Shown: positions 36,437-45,976 of the stretch, in pieces
Position numbering within the stretch: position 1 is the first letter of the stretch
Layout: the number at the start of each line of letters is the position of its first letter
From: Clostridium neonatale
GTDB taxonomy: Bacteria; Bacillota; Clostridia; Clostridiales; Clostridiaceae
Assembly (NCBI RefSeq): GCF_001458595.1
Contig: NZ_LN890328.1
Location: 1,642,926-1,706,925, forward strand
DNA length: 64,000 nucleotides
Reading direction: 5' to 3'
The notes under the pieces: generated by a model
The model's database searches: none
Told to the model about the DNA's origin: nothing
Seen by the model: the letters and a program-made list of their open reading frames with translations, nothing else
Program-made: the position numbers and the translations under genes

Positions 36437-37414
36437 TTATTTTTGTTTATTTAATTCTTCTTGTGCCTTTTTCATAATTTCATTCATATTACCTTTTGAA
36501 TCACTTGGCACTTTACGAACATCAAAATCAAGGCCAGATTTTTCTAAATTCTTGAATGTATCAATGTCGTTCTGATCAAAAGCAAGCACTTTGTTTGGTT
36601 GAACCTTACCAATAGAGTGAGCCATTGAACCAACATTAATTGTCTTTAAAGGTACTCCACCTTCTACAACTCTAAGTACATCTTGTGGGTTTTCAAAAAG
36701 AAGCATTGCACGTTGCCCACCAAAATGCTGATCATCTTTTGCCAGTTTAATCATATGATCAACTGGTACAACATGAGCTTTAACTCCTGGAGGAGCTGCT
36801 TGTTGAATTAGATTTTTACGAAGCTTGTCCCTTGCTACTCCATCAGAAACAACAATGATTCTTGTAGGATGCATAGCCTTTGTCCAAGCTGTTGCTACTT
36901 GACCATGAAGTAGACGTGAATCAATACGAGCCAAAACATACTCAAATGATCCAGGTGCACCTGAATTAGACTGTGCCGCTGAATCTCCAGAAGCATTGCC
37001 AGCATCAGCTGGTTCTAATTCTTCAGGCTTAACTTTGACTCCTTCTTTAGCGGAGTTTGTGATATAAGCCGCAATTTCGTGTGCAGATTCCATTGAAATA
37101 CGTGCACCATAAGCTTCAATAAGCATTGGTAAATTTAATCCAGCTACAATTGCCCACTTGTCTTTATGTTCTTCAAATAGACCATTAGCCTGATTAAATG
37201 GTGTACCTCCCCAGAGATCAACTAAGAATAAGACTTCATCTTGGTTGTCCAAGGATGCTATTGCATCTTTCATTTTTGCTTTAAGATCATCAGGTCCTTC
37301 ACTTGGCATTAATGTAACAGCTCTAACATTTTCTTGTTCTCCGAAAATCATTGAACCAGACTGCATTATACCTTTAGCAAATTCTCCGTGACTAGCAAGA
37401 ATAATTCCTACCAT
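36437..37414 (-). CDS. manX: PTS mannose-family IIAB fusion
   Basis: 325 residues. The IIA domain (about 1-130) has the phospho-acceptor His9 in ILASHGEFA, and [13 protein letters not shown]. An Ala/Ser/Gly-rich linker (about 131-155) joins the IIB domain (about 157-325) with acceptor His170 in [18 protein letters not shown]. It relays phosphate from HPr to the incoming sugar. First gene of manXYZ. No LevR-type activator gene or clear -24/-12 promoter was seen in the 440 bp upstream. Confidence 0.96.
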   Translation of the reverse strand: MVGIILASHGEFAKGIMQSGSMIFGEQENVRAVTLMPSEGPDDLKAKMKDAIASLDNQDEVLFLVDLWGGTPFNQANGLFEEHKDKWAIVAGLNLPMLIEAYGARISMESAHEIAAYITNSAKEGVKVKPEELEPADAGNASGDSAAQSNSGAPGSFEYVLARIDSRLLHGQVATAWTKAMHPTRIIVVSDGVARDKLRKNLIQQAAPPGVKAHVVPVDHMIKLAKDDQHFGGQRAMLLFENPQDVLRVVEGGVPLKTINVGSMAHSIGKVQPNKVLAFDQNDIDTFKNLEKSGLDFDVRKVPSDSKGNMNEIMKKAQEELNKQK

Positions 37415-37852
37415 GTTTTATACCTCCTATTTTTTTATTTGTTACCAAAACAAAAAAAGACATAAACACTCGGAAATAAAATAATACAATAGTTGTTTAT
37501 ATCTCATCACATTTTTGTACACTGAATTTAATCATGTAAAATAGTATAATACCTAAATAGTAATGTACAAAACGTGTAATATTATAAACAAATATTACAT
37601 TTATTCTATTATTTTCCTCATGCTTATGCCTGATCGAATCAGTAACACGCTAAATATTGTTTTTTTATTGCAGCCCTTTAGGATCTCTCATTAAATTTCT
37701 CCTTCTTGACTACGTTTCCATTCTATCGCTTTTTTAACTCCATGTCAATACATTCTACATATTTTTGGTTTTTAAGTAGTTTATTGAGAGAATCATCATG
37801 GTTTTTATGACTCATAAAACATTTCCTTTTCTATTATACTAACCTTAAATAA
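37415..37852. other. Upstream region of manX
   Basis: The manX ribosome binding site AGGAGG lies at the left end. On the minus strand TTGTAC and TATACT with a 16-bp spacer at about 37541-37568 is a weak sigmaA-like candidate. No other structure is recognised before the M4 element. Confidence 0.35.
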
Positions 37853-38595
37853 GGGACGTAGAAAGTTTAGATTGGAATAACCGAAATAAAGCTCTTATGT
37901 GTGGCTCGCTTGCTACAAAAATGAAGCTAAGAATTCAAACATGCAGACATTGTACCCACAAATGTTTGCACCAATGTAAAATTGGACAAACATTTGTGGA
38001 ACAAGTCTACATGAAGAATTCTAAAGCGTCATTTTTGAATGCAAGACACCGCCAACATAAGAGCTTTATTTCTTTGTTTCATCTAAATTCAGAGTAGTGG
38101 TATTATTGTTGCTATAAATACATTTTTAAATTAAGGAATAGTTATTTATATATGTTAAAGATTTAAAAGGTTAATATTTTATCATTTTTAAAAAGATATA
38201 GATTTATAAATATCAGAATATATATTCTTACGAATTTGCTTATTCTATGCTGGTTAATGTGATTTTTATAGTAACTTCATAAGTTACATCCATTGATTAG
38301 AAGATATACTTTAAGGCATAGAATATAAAAAACATTAATCATAATTAAAATAAATTGAGTATATATGATTTTAGAGAAAAACAAAGAAATTCAATATATG
38401 AATATGCGTAGTATTGTATTGGAAATTTCAGCTTTTAAATTCTTTGGCAGAGGCTGTTCCAAAATTGTTTGTCCAAAAACTTGCTTTTTGGAGCAAACAT
38501 TTTTGGACGCAGCCTCTGCCATTAGAATTTTGGTACTCTATAAGTGTAGATACAAATCATAAATATATGATTTAACATCTGCACTTATTTTAATT

Positions 38596-38745
38596 TATAA
38601 TAAAGGGAGTAATTTGGTATGACGACTTTAGAATTGGGTTTTAACATCCGTAGCTAAAACTGTCAGCCATCCCTTATTATAAAGATTCGATTAAGCAGGT
38701 TGAAACCGTACGGCTTTCGTGTAACTAACCAAAATGAATTGTAAT
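38596..38745 (+). ncRNA. Predicted IS110 bridge RNA, copy 1
   Basis: Target-binding hairpin: stem TTATAATAA-GGGA (38596-38608) / TCCCTTATTATAA (38670-38682), with guide TTAGAATT (38628-38635) equal to the left target flank and AGCTAAAA (38652-38659) complementary to the right flank TTTTAGCT. Donor-binding hairpin: guide AGCAGGTT (38694-38701) equal to the element's right end, and ACCAAAA (38728-38734) complementary to TTTTGGT at its left end; an inner stem GAAACC/GG-C-TTTC caps it. RNA ends are approximate. Confidence 0.8.
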
Positions 38746-38791
38746 AAGTGTGGGTGGATTAAAATTACAATAATTTTTTAGGAGGATTAAC

Positions 38792-39991
38792 ATGATTAGT
38801 GTTGGAATTGATGTTTCAAAAGGAAAAAGTACAGTATGTATATTGAAAGAATATGGTGAGGTTATTAGTGAACCACATGAAATAAATCATACTGAAGCTG
38901 ATTTAAAAGCATTAGTTGAATCTATTTCTGAATTAAATGAAGAAACTAGAGTTGTTATGGAAGCGACCGGTGCATACCATTTGCCACTACTTACTTATCT
39001 TAAAAATCATGGTATATTTGTAGCCGTAATAAATCCATTAATTATGAAAAAATATTCTGCTATAGGATTAAGGAAAGGTAAAACTGATAAATTAGATTCT
39101 ATCAAAATAGCTAATTATGGAATTGATAATTGGTTTAAATTAACTGACTATGAAGCAACAGATGAGGTGTATTCTGAATTAAAATTATTAGGTAGGCAAT
39201 ATTCTCATTATATAGCTATGAGAATAGAGAGCAAACTTGTACTAAGTAATCTATTAGATAGAACAATGCCAGGAATTAAAAATCTATTAAAAAATAGATC
39301 CGATAAGCCAGAGAAAGATAAATTAAATGATTTTGTTAAAGAATACTGGCATTACGATAATATTACCAAGAAAAATGAAAAGCAATTTATAAATAGTTAT
39401 TTTAAATGGGCAAAAAATAAAGGATACCATCAAAGTGAAACAAAAGCAAAACAGATATATGCTTTAGCACAAGAAGGCATCCCTACACTATCTTCTAGTA
39501 CCCCATCAACCAAAATGTTAGTATTAGAAGCTGTTCGAGTTCTTAGCGAAATAGATAGAACTCTATCTATGATATTATCACAAATGCAAGAATTAGCAAG
39601 TAGTTTAAAGGAATACAATGTTGTTAGAAATATGCCTGGAGTTGGAGATACATTGGCTCCACGCTTAATTGCTGAAATCGGTGATTTAAAACGCTTTTAT
39701 AATAAAAAGGCTTTGATAGCTTATACGGGTATTGATTCACCTCCTTTTGAGTCGGGACAGTTTGTTGCAAACAAACGTCGTATTTCTAAAAGAGGTTCTG
39801 CATTATTACGAAAAACTGGATATGAAATTATGAAATGTATCAAAAGTGCCAAACCAAAGGATGATCCTATATTTTTATATATGTTAAAAAAAGAAGCAGA
39901 AGGAAAACCTAAAAAAGTTGCTAAAATTGCTGCATTAAATAAGTTTCTAAGAATATACTACGCTAGAGTAAAAGAAGTCTATAATACTTAA
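38792..39991 (+). CDS. IS110-family transposase (DEDD recombinase)
   Basis: 399 residues. The N-terminal RuvC-like DEDD domain starts VGIDVSKGKSTVCIL, with VMEATGAYHLPLLTYL and the KTDKLDSIKIA acid cluster. A coiled-coil linker follows, and the C-terminal Transposase_20 domain (VVRNMPGVGDTLAPRLIAEI, ALIAYTGIDSPPFESGQF) contains the likely catalytic serine in SKRGSALLRKTGY. It acts with a bridge RNA encoded upstream in the same element. RBS TAGGAGG before the ATG. The product of the copy at 51145 is identical. Confidence 0.96.
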   Translation: MISVGIDVSKGKSTVCILKEYGEVISEPHEINHTEADLKALVESISELNEETRVVMEATGAYHLPLLTYLKNHGIFVAVINPLIMKKYSAIGLRKGKTDKLDSIKIANYGIDNWFKLTDYEATDEVYSELKLLGRQYSHYIAMRIESKLVLSNLLDRTMPGIKNLLKNRSDKPEKDKLNDFVKEYWHYDNITKKNEKQFINSYFKWAKNKGYHQSETKAKQIYALAQEGIPTLSSSTPSTKMLVLEAVRVLSEIDRTLSMILSQMQELASSLKEYNVVRNMPGVGDTLAPRLIAEIGDLKRFYNKKALIAYTGIDSPPFESGQFVANKRRISKRGSALLRKTGYEIMKCIKSAKPKDDPIFLYMLKKEAEGKPKKVAKIAALNKFLRIYYARVKEVYNT

Positions 39992-40063
39992 ATTTAGATA
40001 GTATCTATATCTAAATTAAACAGAATTTCTGTTTAATTTATTTGTCATGCAAAAAATATATAA

Positions 40064-40104
40064 AAAACCTGCTAAAAAAAACTTGATTTTTCTTAGCAGG
40101 TTTT
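40064..40104 (+). terminator. Hairpin at the 3' end of IS110 copy 1
   Basis: AAAACCTGCTAA (40064-40075) pairs with TTAGCAGGTTTT (40093-40104). It reaches the edge of the element and probably ends the transposase transcript. Copy 2 has the same hairpin at 51032-51072. Confidence 0.75.
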
Positions 40105-40222
40105 AGCTGAAATTTCCCTACAATCGAGCATATCATATATTGAATTTCGGTTATTTCCCACTAAACTCTGATTCTACACAATATATTTATTTCATGTAAA
40201 ATAACCCTGTTTTTCATAATAT

Positions 40223-41089
40223 CTAATGATTTTTATCGATATCTAAAATTGTTTGCAATAATACATTAGCACCTTTCCAACATTGTTCAATAAAATCAAT
40301 TTTTTTTGTACGTGGAACAAGTATCATTGCAGTGGGAATAATATCAGAAATAAATTTCGAGTTATATTCACAATCACTATATATTTTCGTACTTGTATAT
40401 CCATACTTTTCTATATTTTTCTCAATACTCTGAATAAATTCTGGATAAAAAATTTTTTTGTCATTAAAGCCTTCAATAATTCCCATATCAATATCTTCTT
40501 TTTCAAGGTCTCGCCCTTGCTCTATGGCAACCTCTATAAATCCTATATATTTTTCTGAATTCACTCTATTGTCAATTGTACCCATATATCCACTTGCTTC
40601 TAATGCTTCCTTAAATGTAACTCCTTCTGAATCTATAGAATCTATCATAACGCTCTTCTCAAATTTACCACAAATAACACCAGATGCCATCAGAGGGGGA
40701 TAAAAACGCGCACCTTTTGTATTTGTCCATACAACAAGTGTTATTGAATGTCTATGAGGTATTTTCTCTTTTACAATTGTTTCAATAGCTTCAAGAGCCG
40801 CTAGAACACCTATTGTTTCATTAGAATCTTCTTCTTTAGCAGAATCTAAATGCGAACCAGTTATTATTGATGAATCAAATAAATCACCTTTAAGTGTAGC
40901 ATAAATATTAGCCATGTCATCTGTTTGTATCTGCATTCCGAGGCTTCTGCATCTTTTACATAACTCTTCTCTTGCCTCTAACTCTTCAGGTGATAAAGAC
41001 AGCCTTGTTATTCGATCATTCCCTGTATCTCCAAATTTATTAAATATTTCTATTTTATCAGCCATTCGTTCTAAATTTGTTGTTAGCAT
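40223..41089 (-). pseudogene. Shortened M20 amidohydrolase lacking its metal ligands
   Basis: A 288-residue open frame similar to the 420-residue enzyme at 55043-56305 (same start, LERMADKIEIFNKFGDTG, RLSLSPEELEARE). The first site GSHLDS is kept (His80, Asp82). The metal aspartate of NYDG is replaced, the catalytic TNEEGS reads TNTKGA, the ligand THIEQG reads VAIEQG, and the C-terminal SHCEPE histidine is gone. The middle dimerisation domain (about 120 residues) is deleted. It cannot be an ordinary hydrolase: either a decaying paralogue or a pseudoenzyme. It ends the importer-hydantoinase-PreA operon. Confidence 0.75.
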
Positions 41090-41145
41090 CTCTCAATCCT
41101 ACAAAACTATTGTTTTACAAATCTTATTTATTAGATTTGTAAATA

Positions 41146-42645
41146 TTATTTCTTCGGGAGTCTTTTCCCTGGTTTAATAGCTTCCGCTGGACAAATTGTA
41201 ACACATAACTGACATCCTACACATTTATTAACTATGAGAACAGGTTTATTATTTTTTTCACTTATTTTAATAGCCTGATGTCCTCCATCATAACAAGATA
41301 AATAACAGCGACCACATCCGATGCATTTTTCCATATCAAGTCTTGGATAACAAATACTATCTCTTTCTAACTTATCTGCAGATACAATATTAGGCAATGC
41401 TTTTCCAATAATATCATTTACACTTTTATAACCATTTGAAACTAAATATAATTTTAGTCCATTTATTAAATCATCAATAATTCTGTACCCATATTGCATT
41501 ACTGATGTTGTTATCTGTAAATTTTCGCATCCTAAAGCCAAAAATTCACATGCATCTTTCCAAGTTTCAATCCCCCCCATTCCGCTTATAGGAGTCTCTT
41601 TTAATTTATCACACTTTTTCATTTCATTTATAAAACGTAATGCAATAGGCTTTACAGCTTTTCCTGAATATCCACCTATACTTGTTTTTCCTTCTACACT
41701 CGGTTCTGATTCAAAGTTAGTTAAATTTACATTCATAATACTCTTAATGGTATTTATAGCAGCTATCCCAGTTGCTCCTGCTTCCATTGCCGCCATTGCT
41801 GGCACTTCCATGTGTCCAACATTAGGTGTCATTTTTGCTAAGATTGGAAGCTTTGTCCCTTTTCTTGTTGCTTTTGTATATATGGCTACAAGTTCTGGAT
41901 TTTGTCCAACATCAGATCCTAATCCTTCTCCCACCATTTGTGGACATGAAAAATTACATTCAATTATATCAGCACCTGCTTCAGTCATTATTTCTGCAAG
42001 CTTTGTCCATTCTTGTTCATTTTGTCCCATAATTGATGCTACTATTACTTTTGTTGGATAATTCTTCTTTAATTGTTTTATGAATCCTACATTTTCTTCA
42101 AGAGTATGATCTGATATTTGTTCAATGTTCTTAAATCCAACAAATGGAACATTTTCTTTAGTTAATGCTGCAAATCTTGGTGAGACTTCTTTAGGTACAA
42201 ATAAACCTATTGTTTTGAATGCGACACCTGCCCAACCCATTTCAAATGCTTTTGCTACCATTTCATAATTGTTTCCAACTACTGATGAAGAAAGAAAAAA
42301 TGGATTCTCACAATGAACATTACAGAAATCTATTGATAAGTCAACTTCTTTTTCTTTTATCTTAGTTTCATCTGAAATATTTTTCATTATTCTATCAATT
42401 TGTACAGGAGTATTTAGTTTTCCTTTTAAACAAGCTTCCTTACATGGTTTATCTTCACAAGTATCACAAGGAAGTACATCTGGCAGTTTATTAACTGCCC
42501 CTGCCTTATTTTCAAATCGCAGTGAGCGTATAATTTTATCCACTTCTACCATGTAGGGGCAAGCTTTTGTACAAGGTGCATCTCTGCAAAGTAAACATCC
42601 TGCTACATCTTCTCTTAAAGTAATATCCTTATATAAACTGCTCAT
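41146..42645 (-). CDS. preA: PreA-like dihydropyrimidine dehydrogenase with extra N-terminal Fe-S domain
   Basis: 499 residues. N-terminal cysteine-rich domain (about 1-95: CLLCRDAPCTKACP, CDTCEDKPCKEACLKG) resembles the 4Fe-4S region of PreT/DPD. Then an FMN TIM barrel (NFSCPQMVGEGLG with the catalytic Cys, GISGMGGIETWKDACEFLALG type loop). C-terminal ferredoxin part: CIGCGRCYLSCYDGGHQAI and CVGCQLCVTICP. It would reduce uracil or thymine to the dihydropyrimidine. The FAD/NADPH domain of PreT and of eukaryotic DPD is absent and no preT is adjacent, so electrons may come from a ferredoxin or flavodoxin. Operon with hydantoinase. Confidence 0.88.
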   Translation of the reverse strand: MSSLYKDITLREDVAGCLLCRDAPCTKACPYMVEVDKIIRSLRFENKAGAVNKLPDVLPCDTCEDKPCKEACLKGKLNTPVQIDRIMKNISDETKIKEKEVDLSIDFCNVHCENPFFLSSSVVGNNYEMVAKAFEMGWAGVAFKTIGLFVPKEVSPRFAALTKENVPFVGFKNIEQISDHTLEENVGFIKQLKKNYPTKVIVASIMGQNEQEWTKLAEIMTEAGADIIECNFSCPQMVGEGLGSDVGQNPELVAIYTKATRKGTKLPILAKMTPNVGHMEVPAMAAMEAGATGIAAINTIKSIMNVNLTNFESEPSVEGKTSIGGYSGKAVKPIALRFINEMKKCDKLKETPISGMGGIETWKDACEFLALGCENLQITTSVMQYGYRIIDDLINGLKLYLVSNGYKSVNDIIGKALPNIVSADKLERDSICYPRLDMEKCIGCGRCYLSCYDGGHQAIKISEKNNKPVLIVNKCVGCQLCVTICPAEAIKPGKRLPKK

Positions 42646-42672
42646 CTTTATGCCTCCTAATATTAGTAATTT

Positions 42673-44040
42673 TTATTTTCTGCCTTCTCTCTTCACAAAT
42701 TCTCCAAATCCTGGCTTTCCAACAAATTCACCATTATCATATACTAAATTTCCACGCACATAAGTCATTACTGGATATCCATGAAGTTTTTTACCTTCCC
42801 AGATTGTATGATCATAATCTGAATGCATATTATCTACTGAAATTGTAAATTCCTTTTCAGTATCATAAATAACAATATCAGCATCCTTTCCTACAGATAT
42901 TGAACCCTTTTCAGTACATCCAAATATTTTAGCTGGATTAAAAGAACATAATTCTACTACTCTGTTGAAGCTTAACTTACCTTCATTAGCTGCTGATAGC
43001 ATATATGGATATAGATTTTCTACACCTGCACATCCATTGGGAATCTTTGTAAAATCATCTTTTCCCCAGTCTTTTTCGTAGCTTTGGAATGGACAGTGAT
43101 CTGTAGCTACTGTATCAATTGCACCTGTCTTTAAAGCTTTCCAAAGTGCATCTTGACTTTCTTGTCCTTTCATTGGTGGCGAACATATAAAGTTTCTTCC
43201 ATCTTCTCTTTTATAAACATCACATGTAAATTCCAAATATTGTGGACATGTTTCAATATATATATCATTTCCATCCATTTTAGCTTCAATTGCAGCTTCT
43301 AACCCCTCCTTGTCTGCCATATGAACCAAATACAATGGTGCATCTACTGATTTTGCCCAGTGAATTGCTCTTTTATCTGCTTCTGCTTCTACGAATTCTG
43401 GTCTGCTTAAATAATGATACCAAGCTGAAGTTTTTCCTTCCTTTAAGAACTTTTCAATATTTAAATCAATTACATGTGGATTTTCTGCATGGATATTTGT
43501 AATTGCCCCTGTTTCTTTAGCTTTTAAAAGAATTTTAACCAAAGTACCATCATCCACCATCATTCCTTCTTTTTTATAAACTAAGAAACATTTAAAGCTT
43601 GTTACACCATAATCTACAGCATCTTTAAATTCATCTAATATAGCTCCACCATTTAAATCTGTTATACAGCAATGGAATGCATAATCTACACACGCCTCTT
43701 GGTCACACATTTCTTTTCTTGCTTCAATTGTTTCAATTATTCCACTGCCTTTTCTTTGCATTGGATAATCAAAAACTGTAGTAACTCCACCACATGCTGC
43801 TGCTCTTGTCCCTGCAAGATAGTTGTCTGCTGATACTGTACCTCCAAATGGCATTGCAAGATGTGTATGTGCATCAATTGCACCTGGTAAAACAAGCTTT
43901 CCTAAAGCATCTACAACATTTGCTCCCTCTTCATTAAAAGCAGTTCCTATTGCACTTATTTTTCCATCCTCAACTAATATATCAGCTTTATAACTCTCAG
44001 ATTGTGTTACTATTGTTCCATTTTTTATAATTAATTTCAT
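42673..44040 (-). CDS. hydA: Dihydropyrimidinase / D-hydantoinase
   Basis: 455 residues, cyclic amidohydrolase that opens dihydrouracil to N-carbamoyl-beta-alanine. Metal ligands His58 and His60 (DAHTHLAMPFGG), carboxylated Lys150 (TSFKCFLVYKK), further His in ITNIHAENPH and YLVHMADKEG, and Asp in DTVATDHCPFQ. All are arranged as in bacterial dihydropyrimidinases. Allantoinase is less likely given the neighbouring preA. 28 bp upstream of preA; RBS GGGAGGAG. Confidence 0.94.
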   Translation of the reverse strand: MKLIIKNGTIVTQSESYKADILVEDGKISAIGTAFNEEGANVVDALGKLVLPGAIDAHTHLAMPFGGTVSADNYLAGTRAAACGGVTTVFDYPMQRKGSGIIETIEARKEMCDQEACVDYAFHCCITDLNGGAILDEFKDAVDYGVTSFKCFLVYKKEGMMVDDGTLVKILLKAKETGAITNIHAENPHVIDLNIEKFLKEGKTSAWYHYLSRPEFVEAEADKRAIHWAKSVDAPLYLVHMADKEGLEAAIEAKMDGNDIYIETCPQYLEFTCDVYKREDGRNFICSPPMKGQESQDALWKALKTGAIDTVATDHCPFQSYEKDWGKDDFTKIPNGCAGVENLYPYMLSAANEGKLSFNRVVELCSFNPAKIFGCTEKGSISVGKDADIVIYDTEKEFTISVDNMHSDYDHTIWEGKKLHGYPVMTYVRGNLVYDNGEFVGKPGFGEFVKREGRK

Positions 44041-44085
44041 TTTATATTCTCCTCCCTTAAATTCATTTTGCCCCCTAAATAACTT

Positions 44086-45162
44086 CTATTTTGTAGCTTC
44101 ATTCCAATACTTTGAAGTAAATGTTGTATCATCAACCACTGGATCACCTGCTAAGTCTTTATTGTAAAGTTTTAAGAATTTAGCTGTCTGTTTAACAGCA
44201 TCCATATCAATTTGACCAATTTTACTTGAATCAAATCCTTCTGGTGATACTAACTTTGCAACTTCTTGTGCCATGTAAGTTTGGTGTTCTAAAGAAACTG
44301 ATTGATCTACATCATAAACAATCTTTCCTGCTGCATCTGGATCTTTACATGCATCCTGCCATCCTTTAATTGAAGCTCTTAAAAATCTAACCAATACATC
44401 TTCATTTTTAGATGCCCATTCAGAATTAACAAATAAGCAATCTTCAAGCATTGCAACATCTTCATCATTCATGTCAATTACATTTAAATCATCTTTTGAA
44501 ATACCATTTTCAAGTAATAAACCAAATTCATTATAAGTCATAGCTGATGCTACATCTATTGAGCCTTCTTGTACTTGATCCATTGTGTAATCTTGTTGTA
44601 CTAGTTCTAAGTCTGAATTTTTATCTAACTTATATTTTTCTAAAAGTGCAAGAACTTCATATTCATTACCACCAAACCAGTTACCAACTTTCTTTCCTTT
44701 TAAATCTGCTGGTGAATTTATTCCTTTATCTTTCTTAGATACTAATAAAAATCCTGATTTTTGAAATGGTTGTGCTACTTCTTGAAGTTCATATCCTTGA
44801 GCTTGATATGTCATTAAGCTTGATACCCATGTTACACCAATATCAGCTACGCCATTATAAACATTTTGTTCTGGAATTATATCACTTCCACCTGGAAGTA
44901 TCTCAACATCAAGTCCTTCTTCTTTATAGTATCCTTTATTTGCTGCCACATAATATCCCATGAATTGAGACTGTGGAAGCCATTTTAATTGAAGTTTAAC
45001 TTTGTCTAATTCCCCGTCTTTCTTTTCTGTATCTCCACTTTCTTTAGTTTCCGTTTGAGTACCTTGTGCATCAGAAGATTTTGAATCAGAAGATCCACAT
45101 CCTGCAAGCATCATAACCATCATTCCTGCTGCTAATAGCATAGATAATATTCTTTTTTTCAT
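44086..45162 (-). CDS. ABC substrate-binding lipoprotein (NMT1/SsuA-like)
   Basis: 358 residues with a lipoprotein signal (MLAGCGSS, Cys22), a Ser/Asp/Glu/Lys-rich linker, then an NMT1/ThiY-type domain: LQLKWLPQSQFMGYYVAANK followed by GYYKEEGLDVEILPGG. Such proteins bind pyrimidine-like or sulfonate ligands. In this operon the ligand is probably a pyrimidine or hydantoin (inference). Encoded between hydA and the permease genes. Confidence 0.88.
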   Translation of the reverse strand: MKKRILSMLLAAGMMVMMLAGCGSSDSKSSDAQGTQTETKESGDTEKKDGELDKVKLQLKWLPQSQFMGYYVAANKGYYKEEGLDVEILPGGSDIIPEQNVYNGVADIGVTWVSSLMTYQAQGYELQEVAQPFQKSGFLLVSKKDKGINSPADLKGKKVGNWFGGNEYEVLALLEKYKLDKNSDLELVQQDYTMDQVQEGSIDVASAMTYNEFGLLLENGISKDDLNVIDMNDEDVAMLEDCLFVNSEWASKNEDVLVRFLRASIKGWQDACKDPDAAGKIVYDVDQSVSLEHQTYMAQEVAKLVSPEGFDSSKIGQIDMDAVKQTAKFLKLYNKDLAGDPVVDDTTFTSKYWNEATK

Positions 45163-45192
45163 AATATTTCCTCCTTTTTAAATAAACATAAT

Positions 45193-45960
45193 TTATCGTT
45201 GTGAAGCATGCCATTTAATAGCTTTGCGTTCTACCAATGTAATAATTAAATAAAGAATAATTCCAACTATAGCTGCCATTATTATGTATGACCAGCCCAT
45301 TGCCATCATTCCTTTTCTCAAATTGTCTTTTATTCCAAAACCTATTCCTGATGTTGATGCCGCAAAGTATTCACTGATCATAGCTGCCATAAGTGCAGAT
45401 GCTGCATTAATTTTTAAAGCTGTTAATATACTTGGAATACAATTTGGAAGACGAAGTTTAAAAAATTTAGTCTTAGTATCTGCTGCATATGAATCCAAAA
45501 GATCCATTGCAAATGGTCTTAGATTATTCAGCCCATCATAAGCATTTATTGCCATGGCTGCCATACACACAACTGTTACAACTCCAACTTTTTGTCCAAA
45601 ACCATTTTCAAACCATCTATTCATAATAGGTGATAATGCTACAATTGGAATTGCATTAAATGCTGATATTACTGTAAGTCCTGTATATCCCCATTTTGGA
45701 AATAAAGTAGCTATTACTGCAACTATAAATCCAATAAAACATCCTAAAGCAAGTCCTGTTAATGCTCCTGAAACTGTAATCATAGTATCAGACAATGCTT
45801 TTGCAAAATTTGTATGCAGTGTTTTTATAATCATAGATGGCACAGGTAATTGAAACGGCTTAAACCCTAGCAAATCATGAATAATTCCTACCTGCCATAT
45901 AGCAATAATTAATATTCCAAAGCCTAAAGGCCATAATACACTTTTTATTTTTTCTGACAT
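45193..45960 (-). CDS. ABC permease (SsuC-like), second
   Basis: 255 residues with about six membrane segments and the EAA-type loop SYAADTKTKFFKLRLPNCIP. A BPD_transp_1 permease of the SsuC/ThiX class. Pairs with the permease at 45977-46753 as a heterodimer. RBS AAGGAGTG; it starts 16 bp after its partner. Confidence 0.92.
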   Translation of the reverse strand: MSEKIKSVLWPLGFGILIIAIWQVGIIHDLLGFKPFQLPVPSMIIKTLHTNFAKALSDTMITVSGALTGLALGCFIGFIVAVIATLFPKWGYTGLTVISAFNAIPIVALSPIMNRWFENGFGQKVGVVTVVCMAAMAINAYDGLNNLRPFAMDLLDSYAADTKTKFFKLRLPNCIPSILTALKINAASALMAAMISEYFAASTSGIGFGIKDNLRKGMMAMGWSYIIMAAIVGIILYLIITLVERKAIKWHASQR

Positions 45961-45976
45961 TTGCTCTCACTCCTTC

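Larger units (their letters stand above)
38532..40100 (+). mobile_element. IS110-family insertion sequence, copy 1
   Basis: 1569 bp from GGTACTCTATAAG to TTAGCAGG, flanked by TTTT on both sides (38528-38531 and 40101-40104). There are no terminal inverted repeats, as usual for IS110. It has a 260-bp 5' non-coding end, one transposase gene and a 3' hairpin. The limits are defined by restoring the M4 hairpin arm and by the second copy at 51036-52604. Confidence 0.9.
37853..40177. mobile_element. M-family composite element M4, interrupted by IS110
   Basis: Left end GGGACGTAGAAAGTTTAG; right end inverted CACTAAACTCTGATTCTA. Hairpin A (37884-38071) has arms AAATAAAGCTCTTATG / CATAAGAGCTTTATTT and an apex CCACAAATGTTTG / CAAACATTTGTGG. 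Hairpin B begins at 38381 (GAAATTCAATATATGAATAT). Its 3' arm is split: it runs to AGAATTTT at 38531, is broken by the IS, and resumes AGCTGAAATTTCCC at 40105. Removing the IS restores the pairing GGAAATTTCAGCT/AGCTGAAATTTCC. Confidence 0.75.

Noticed and set aside
37897..38562. Short ORFs of 65-66 residues in M4
   Set aside because: They are translations of fold-back hairpin arms and are not conserved as protein between M copies.
41146..42645. Dihydroorotate dehydrogenase of pyrimidine synthesis
   Set aside because: The extra N- and C-terminal Fe-S clusters and the hydantoinase neighbour indicate the catabolic PreA class.
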